Part shown: positions 57,001 to 64,000 of the stretch, one piece after another
How the letters are laid out: each line of letters starts with the position of its first letter
How positions within the stretch are numbered: the first letter of the stretch is position 1
From: Liquidambar formosana
Lineage: Eukaryota > Streptophyta > Magnoliopsida > Saxifragales > Altingiaceae
Assembly (NCBI GenBank): GCA_039720395.1
Contig: CM077832.1
Location: forward strand, 20,485,607-20,549,606
Reading direction: 5' to 3'
Length of the DNA stretch: 64,000 nt
Program-made: the position numbers and the translations under genes
The notes under the pieces: generated by a model
Seen by the model: only the letters and a program-made list of their open reading frames with translations
What the model was told of the DNA's origin: nothing
Database searches by the model: none

Positions 57001-60000
57001 TTGATAAAATTAACATTTCTACAATAGATCTACTATCATTTTAAGAAGATCTAGTGATCTTTGATATGCATCTACGGTAGACGTGCATAGATCTATCTTT
57101 TTATGGCATATAATTTGGATTTTGTGTTTTGAAAAAAAAATAAAATAAAATAAAATTGGAATGCCAATGGATCTATGATATGTTGTGATGAGTAGTTGAG
57201 GAATTATATCTATAATTTATTTGCAAATTTTGTGGGATTTTTCTAAAAAAATAAAATTTTCAAAATTTCTGCTTTTTTTATTTTTTTTATGAATATGAAA
57301 TGATGCTCATAAATCCGAATGGATCTATGATATGTTGTGCATGAGTGGTCGGGGAATCTATTGCCTCTGCATCAGAGACCTGCAATCAGGTAATATAGGG
57401 TCATGACAATATGAACAAGGAGAATTAGATGTTAGCGTAGATAAAACAATGTGATAGCCCTATTTTATGGATAAAACAGTGCAATAACACTTGTTTTGAC
57501 GTTTTTTACCATATTATGTGTCATTAGTTATATGTTATTTGATGGTTCCAATGTGATCCCTTACTTTTTTTCTTCTTTTTCTTTTTCTTTTTCTTTTCTT
57601 TTTTTTTTTTTTTTTTTTTTTTTTGGATATTTCTAAACATTCTTTCATGAGTAAATGTGTGTCTTACCAAAACATGATGAAATGAGCACAACTATAGACA
57701 CCCCATTTTCATAACCTTTACCCTAGCGATATCGCACGTGTGTTTCTACTCTGGTTTCATGCTCAATTGATTTATTTCGTTAGCTTCAAACTTGAGGAAC
57801 ATATTGTGAATTTCTAGTTGGAATTTAGTTGAGTTTCAACAAAAATGAAGCAAGAAAGCTCTCGAGCCCTATTTGACCTTTTACTCTCATCTGATTCACT
57901 TGTCTTGATATTTCAAACTTAATTATGATGTCCAAAGTTGTCCGTGAGTTTTAGACTTTTAGTGAGCTTTGGAGAAGATCGACCAAGTAGGGCCCATCAG
58001 GGGCATTTTGGTCATTTCACACCCTAGTCCTAGTTTTGACATTTTGATCTCATTTGAAGGGCTTGGAAGGGACCTATGAGCCTTGACTTGATATTTTTAA
58101 GTTCAATGTTGACTTCCAAACGTTTTGGCTCGAAAAAGAACAATCGGGTGAAAAACAAGTGTTTTTGGCTTTTTAATGTTTCTGCGCATAACTAAGAGTC
58201 ACCCTTTTGCAGACTGCCAATCACCTGAGGGTGGCCAACCAGCCACTGGTTGCCTTGCTAAAAATACCTACTTTTTAGTTTCAATTTCGATTTTTTCCTC
58301 TCTTAAATCGGTTTTGACTCTCTATTCCACTCGTACTCATTTTTAGACTCTTCTTCAGCCCTTAGATCATTTAACTCCTTTTAATCCCTACCATTCATTT
58401 TCCACACCCATTACCTATATATAGAGGTGTTCCCCTCACTCATTCTTCACTCAAGTCTTAGGAGAGGAGATACCTAAAAGGAATCCCCCGCTAGTTTTCC
58501 TACGGCCAGTCTTGTTCTCTTACTTAAATCTAGAAATATAGAGGAAGGATAGTAAAAATGGATCCCAGCCCAGTTTCCCTACAATTATTTTTACCCTCTT
58601 GCTAGAGTTTAGAGGAGAAGACGGGTAAAAGGGATCCCACTCTAGTTTCCCTAACATGCTAGTACACTGCTATTCCAGCTAACCAATTCACAAGATGAAG
58701 CTATAATGACTGCTAAGGTATTAATAAAATTGTTCAGTTCGACCATTTTGAATCAAGCCAATCCGGTTCACTGACTTAAACGATCCTCACACAGAACCGA
58801 TCCAATCAAGGGACCAGTTCACCTGTTCGCTGGTCTGGTTCCAATAACACTGCTTAAATGCATTGGGTCACTACCTAAGCGGAGACCTTTCACAATCTAT
58901 ACTACCTATAAAAAGCTGAATGTGAGAAAAACTTTTGATTGACTAATATACCCTTATTTTAAAATTTAAATACATAACTACCCTTGTGCACCCTTTTAAC
59001 CCTTTTAATCTTATTGTAGTTGAATAGATGACAACTACTATTGTAGTAAACTTTATATAGGAGACATCTATACTCTTGTAGTTAACTTATATAGGAAACA
59101 TTTCTCTTTATATTTCATTAAAGTTCTATGCAGGATCATTCTTTTGGCTTTTTCATTATAAATGGATGTTTCTTCATCAAAACTTTAAAGGAAATAGCAA
59201 GATTTATTAGTTTTCAATCAGGTTAGAATTTGGTAAGCTTGAATTCATTGTTTTTCTCCATAACATCTATGATGATCATTTCATGATTATAATATACTTA
59301 CGAAATTCATCAATGTTACTTTGATTTGTGCAAATAGCTTACTTATTTTATTTTATTTTACTCGAACTCATCGATTACCAAAATATAATACCTTCAACTT
59401 ATTATGCAACAACATTTTTGTAAATTGGTGGTGACGACACTTATCTTCAATAATGATTAATTTTTTTTTATTTAAATTTTCATTTCAAATTGTTGAAGTT
59501 TTATGGTTAATCAATATAATATTGTGTTACTATATATTATTGGGAATTATTATATTCTAAATTTATTTGTGACTAACTTAAAATTTTTCAAATTAGTTAT
59601 ACTACTCACTATAAGTTCTATTAGAAGTAAAAATCTAACCAAACCGATATTAATATCTAATTCTTTAAAAATTATTCTTTCATTTATTTCATAGTATTGA
59701 AAAATAACCATGTGCGACGCACATGTGCCTACATCTAGTAGAAAGTAAGTAACTAAGGGCATACTATCCATGTTCCTAAGATACACCCAAAGTAGCAAAG
59801 GTCATGCAAACGTATATATAGAGGAGTATACATATACAATTTAAATGATAAACCTTAATAAGGAAGATAATTAACATAAATAAATGACATTGAATGAAAC
59901 AACTAGTTTATTAGCAGCTTCTATTCACATGTATGACTTAAATAACTAATACCTTGTAAACGATATCTTTATCAAAAAAAAAATACCTCGTAGACGATAT

Positions 60001-63000
60001 GCAACACTTAAGTTCTGCATGAAGGGATACACCAAAAGGCGTTCAGTTTGTGTTGTGCAAAACCCAATCAGCCGTAATAGATTCCTGTGAACAGCAACAC
60101 TTATCATCTCAACCTCACGCTGGAAAGCTGCATCTCCACCAGGGCTTTCATAATCAGTCAATCGTTTTACTGCAACTTTAATGTTATCTTGGAGCACTCC
60201 TTTATAAACCTTGCCAAAACCTCCCTGTCCAAGAACATTTTTCTCACTGAAGTTGTCCGTAGCTATCTGCAATTCCCTCCATGAAAATCTTTTCAACTGG
60301 CCAAATGCTATTCTTCGGTCAACTTCACCTGAGAGGACAAGTTAAAAAGAGTTACGTAAGAGAATTCCTAATGGAAACCAAAGTATACATAAAATTAACT
60401 ACAATCACCCAAGGATTTAGAATGATTCGTAAGCACAGTACATGGTTAAATGCATCAACGCTGAAAATTTGAAACATAATGAAAATTAATAAAAACTAAA
60501 CATAAATTGGTTCAAAGCAAATATATATTGCAGCTTCGAACTATAAATTCAAACTAATCGAATTTTAATGAAACAATTTAAAAACTGACTGAGTTACTTT
60601 AAAATGGTTACTGTTTCTCTCTCTTCTTTTTTTCTTTTTTTTTAATATGGATAATATTTTTTTTCTAAAGAATTTGATAATTTTTTACACCTGAAAGATA
60701 ATCCAAAAATTGATTAGGTAAAAGGAATAAATCATCAAAACAATTGTATCTTAAATTTTCAAAACTTTATCTGCATATAATTAAGTATACAATATTATGA
60801 TTTTAGTTAGTTTCCAGATTTGTATTGATCAATAAACTAATCATGTATAAAAAATTTTACCTTCATATTTATCTAAAGATAACTTGGCTTAGAGATGCAT
60901 TGGGGTTTGAAGTGGATAAATTATTTGAATCCATATCATCTAACTATCTAATTGAATCTAAAAAATAGAGATCACGTTTTTATTATTTTTATTTTTATTT
61001 TTATTTTATCTGATTTTTTATAATGAAGGTCATATTTTATTATATCTGATCTCAATGACTATAAAAATTATTAAAATAACAAAAATGCTAAGAAAAAAAT
61101 AGGGGGAATTACAGATAGGCCCAGCTACAGGCAAAAAATTACAGTTCAATACAAATGACTACTAACTTACTAGTAAATGACTACTAATTTAACTTCTAAT
61201 GACTACTAACTGTAATAGAACTGTAATTGTTTGCCCCTAGCCGGACCTATCTGTAACTCCATCATCAGATCAGTCTAAATATATAAGACAATATTTTAAT
61301 ATATTACATAATAGAGTTCAACCAAATTTTCAAAAATGTCTTATAAAGAAGGGTGATGATATTGCCAGAGAGCAAAACTCTCCTTCCACGACCATTAATA
61401 GTTCATTGACTATTTTATCCTTTGAAGCCTTGAAGGCAAAAAGGCGCTTACTTCCCACCCACATTCTGGACCTCTGGTTCTTCACTTCAATCTTCCACAG
61501 AATCCATCGCACTTGTGAGTAAGAAATCAATGGTATTGCGACCACAACGACACCCCCTCGGTCTGGTGCGGCGATGTGTAAAGGGATTTGATGATGGTTC
61601 GCCTACAACAAATTAAAGGGGAAAAAAACACTGTAAAGGTCGGCGAACTCCATTCTTTCCGGTGAAGACCCGTGCCACTCCCACAAGTTCTTCCTCTATC
61701 TCTCCCTTTCACGTTAAGTGGACTCATTCAAAACACTAAATCTCCCTTAATTTTAAATTATAATGAGAACAATAACAAAGCCTAAGTATGGCCGGCAAAC
61801 ACAATTTCTGACAAAGACCTCACCCGCGTAAGGCATAAATTTAGCATTGTTCTTTGTGATTTCCATAGCAGAGCAAAACCTAAATAAATGCATATATACA
61901 TTATACATACCCTTAGCAGATCAAAACCCAAGTAAATGTATATACCCATCTCAACGGATGACCATGATATTCCCTCTCTTATCCCTCTCTTACACTCTTC
62001 AACTCTCACTCGCCGGAAAAAAATGGAGTTCGCAAGATCACCATGATCGTTTTTCCAAAAAAAATTTATTCGTTGAGATGGTGGAGGTGGGATCGTGTAA
62101 TGAAGTTGAAATTTTGTTGAATAATGGGAGATGAAACCATCGCCCTCTCCTCTCCCCTTATTCACCAGAAAAAATGGAGGGATGGCTCCACTCTCCTGCG
62201 ATGGATCGTGTGTGTTAAACGTCGGTCAAAGCATGCTGACATCTCCAGTCAAGTCAGTCACATGGGCTGCTCATTGAAGCATGGAAGGGTAAAACAGTCA
62301 ATACACTATTAATGGCTGTGGAAGGAGAGTTTTGCCCTCTGGCAATATCGCCACCCATAAAGAATCACAACAGTTTTGTCCTACACTCCAAAGGGGTCAT
62401 ATTTTTGTATTTATTCTTGTGGAGCCGTGTTTTCTAAATGGAACTAACAGGATGGAAATTAAGCCAAAGATAAGTACACATTAAAAATATAGGTATGTAT
62501 TATTTGTACACCTTAAGTCCTTATTACTTAACATACCTGTGCTTATCATAACAATACATGACAACACACGCTACAATATGCCTTGCAAACCTTATAGATA
62601 TCTATCAGCATATAGTACACATTAGCTAAAATAAACAGTACATATGCTTTTTATATCATAGTATATCTTATTGACATTTCATTCCTTTGTTCTAAAACTT
62701 ATAAATTATATTTCACTCAAAATTTAGGCAAATAGAGTCTCACAATTAACTTTGGGACTTTCATATTTCATTGAAAAAGTAAGAATTCAATGACCGTTTA
62801 GCAGATACACTCCTAACATAATGCCATGTAGGATGTTTTGCAGAACATTGAGCATTAGAAACAACAGATGTTAAACATATCAGTTAGTTGTTTCCATTTA
62901 ATCAGTTTCTTTTTCCTTTTTCATGACATAGAATTTCAAAGAAACACAAACCTGCAACATCTACAAAAACTTCACGCCTGTAGCCTTTGTGTCTACCCTT

Positions 63001-63292
63001 GCACAAAAAGAACAGCAAGCCTCCAATGAGAAGAATTATGAATCCTCCAACAATTCCAATAATAATTCCAATCTTTGGTTTATGTGAAGCACCTGTCAAG
63101 TGAGGGAAGTTTTAGGCACTAAGCTGATCAAAGAAAATTGAACAGCTATAGTTCAGATTTCAGAAAACATCTCCAATGTTATAAAACAGAGTTACTTAAA
63201 TCAAATAGTTTATCCAATTACCTGAATTATTACCATCAGAAGAACAAGGGTGACGGTAATTTATGCCACAATTCAACTGGTTTCCTGTAAAA
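54059..63292 (-). CDS. LRR receptor-like serine/threonine kinase, 3' part (SERK-related LRR II type)
   Basis: Five exons are visible: 63292-63222, 63092-62952, 60328-59987, 56519-56125 and 54373-54059, all with GT/AG borders and matching phases. In order they encode the end of the LRR ectodomain with a Cys pair (LNCG, HPCSS), a transmembrane helix ([18 protein letters not shown]) with a basic stop, and the kinase: GQGGFG loop, Lys in AVKRL, catalytic [26 protein letters not shown]. The C-terminus ends IELSGGR. It is an RD-type kinase and appears active. It most resembles Arabidopsis At5g10290/At5g65240, plasma-membrane receptor kinases near the SERKs. The 5' exons (signal peptide, LRRs) lie right of the window. 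Introns of about 1.75, 3.5 and 2.6 kb contain transposons. Confidence 0.93.
54901..55571. mobile_element. Non-autonomous hAT element in a receptor kinase intron
   Basis: Ends are TAGGGGTGTTAATGG and CCATTAACACCCCTA, with a perfect 8-base TSD AGTTCCAA (54893-54900 and 55572-55579). Subterminal regions are packed with AACCGAACC and GGTTTGGTTTGG repeats. There is no transposase. It is the longer relative of 38401-38598. Confidence 0.93.
57590..58895. other. Intronic interval with an LTR-like stretch
   Basis: It lies in the 3.5-kb intron of the receptor kinase. It has a T run (57600-57624). Three imperfect repeats near 58470, 58555 and 58625 share TAAAAGGGATCCC-like and TAGTTTCCCTA-like phrases, downstream of a TATATATAGAGG promoter-like motif (58420). 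It resembles an old LTR but no termini were found. Confidence 0.4.
58896..59738 (+). mobile_element. Non-autonomous Helitron in a receptor kinase intron
   Basis: It begins TCTATACTACC after A and ends with a hairpin CATGTGC-GAC-GCACATG, then 9 bases and CTAG before T (59735-59738). It is 843 bases with no Rep/helicase. Its 3' hairpin differs in sequence from the Helitron at 44249, so it belongs to another family. Confidence 0.8.
61351..62356. mobile_element. Mutator-like element in a receptor kinase intron
   Basis: Inverted termini of about 75 bases begin GGGTGATGATATTGCCAGAG and GGGTGGCGATATTGCCAGAG, flanked by an 8-base direct repeat ATAAAGAA (61343-61350 and 62357-62364). The long termini point to the Mutator superfamily, although the TSD is at the short end of its range. 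The interior has no transposase and no recognised gene fragment. Confidence 0.8.
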
Positions 63293-63704
63293 CTGCAATA
63301 AGCAGCCCAAATCATCTCAAGTTTAATGCCAATGATCTAAGAAGCACGAACACAGAAACATGACACTGTTACAACACAGACTCAGACTCAGCGAAACAGC
63401 AAATACTCAAAATCTAGAATATGACACGTTGGGGCCATGGCATTAATAAACATATATTTTTATACCTATAATTATGTTACATCATGTTTCATCACATGCA
63501 TCATTTAAGACACATCCCATTATATTATTTTTGGAAACCCTAGTTGCATTGTTCACAAAGAAGATGAGACCAAAAAAAAAAAAAAGGAAGAATAAGAAAG
63601 GAGGAGGGAGCGAAGTGAGGTGTTATGTTGGAAATGCGTTGGAGAAGTGTCATGTCCAACACTACCATGGCACCTCCAGGGAAGTGTTTGTGCTTCTTAG
63701 CCAA

Positions 63705-63742
<38 letters not shown>

Positions 63743-64000
63743 AGTGTGCGTTTTGCACACTATTTCAAAATAAAAAGGCATTTGGAAGATAATGTTTGGT
63801 GAACATACATTTTATGCATTTTAAAAGTCCTTTTGTGTAAAAAAATGGATAAACATTAAGATTTTTTAGTCTTATCGCTTATACTCTTTTGTCTTTTCAC
63901 AAACGTCATTTTGAAAAGCTACCAGGGGTAGCTTTAGCTAAACTGCCTTTTGGAGTAAATGACTTTTTCTAAAAGGCAGTTTGAGTGACTCACCAAACGT
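63293..64000. other. Intron of the receptor kinase gene to the window edge
   Basis: No further exon is seen. It contains an A run (63571-63585) and a GA dinucleotide run (63709-63739). The last 240 bases contain ACTATTTCAAAATAAAAAGGC and inverse-like CTAAAAGGCAGTTTGAGTG, possibly an incomplete MITE cut by the window end. Confidence 0.5.

Overview
This is nuclear DNA from a flowering plant, most probably a eudicot. The evidence is AT-rich sequence with long introns, several plant-type transposon superfamilies, plant-specific cytochrome P450 families (CYP79 and CYP71) and a plant leucine-rich-repeat receptor kinase. No species can be named from the sequence alone. By length most of the window is transposon-derived or anonymous AT-rich DNA.

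Layout. 1-3.2 kb holds nested LTR retrotransposon debris: the 3' end of a Ty3/gypsy element placed exactly inside a Ty1/copia reverse transcriptase. 4.66-14.95 kb (block A) and 28.07-38.95 kb (block B) are two direct copies of one segment of about 10.3-10.9 kb. Each carries a CYP79 gene followed by a small uncharacterised open reading frame. The CYP79 of block A is a heavily damaged pseudogene. The CYP79 of block B (28097-31161) is intact and encodes 556 residues. The interval between the blocks has two more relatives of the small ORF (19764, broken by a solo LTR; 26998, short), a Mutator-like element that may carry a gene fragment, hAT elements, SINEs and fold-back elements. 41-51 kb has two intact, tandem, minus-strand CYP71 genes (514 and 513 residues). 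54 kb to the right edge is the 3' half of an LRR receptor kinase gene (minus strand) whose large introns contain hAT, Helitron and Mutator-like insertions.

How it may work together. CYP79 enzymes turn amino acids into aldoximes, and CYP71-clan enzymes commonly act on those aldoximes to give nitriles, cyanohydrins or camalexin-type products. One intact CYP79 within 10 kb of two intact CYP71 genes is therefore a candidate defence-metabolite cluster; this is inference. The intact CYP79 has three tandem repeats of about 160 bp upstream, and the first CYP71 has a tandem duplication with four G-boxes (CACGTG) upstream. The best candidate for something undescribed is the four-member small-protein family with the N-terminal motif SIEALAMAG, which has been duplicated along with CYP79.

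Caveats. All intron-exon structures come from reading splice signals and family conservation by eye. Transposon calls rest on terminal repeats and target-site duplications (TSDs) read directly from the sequence.
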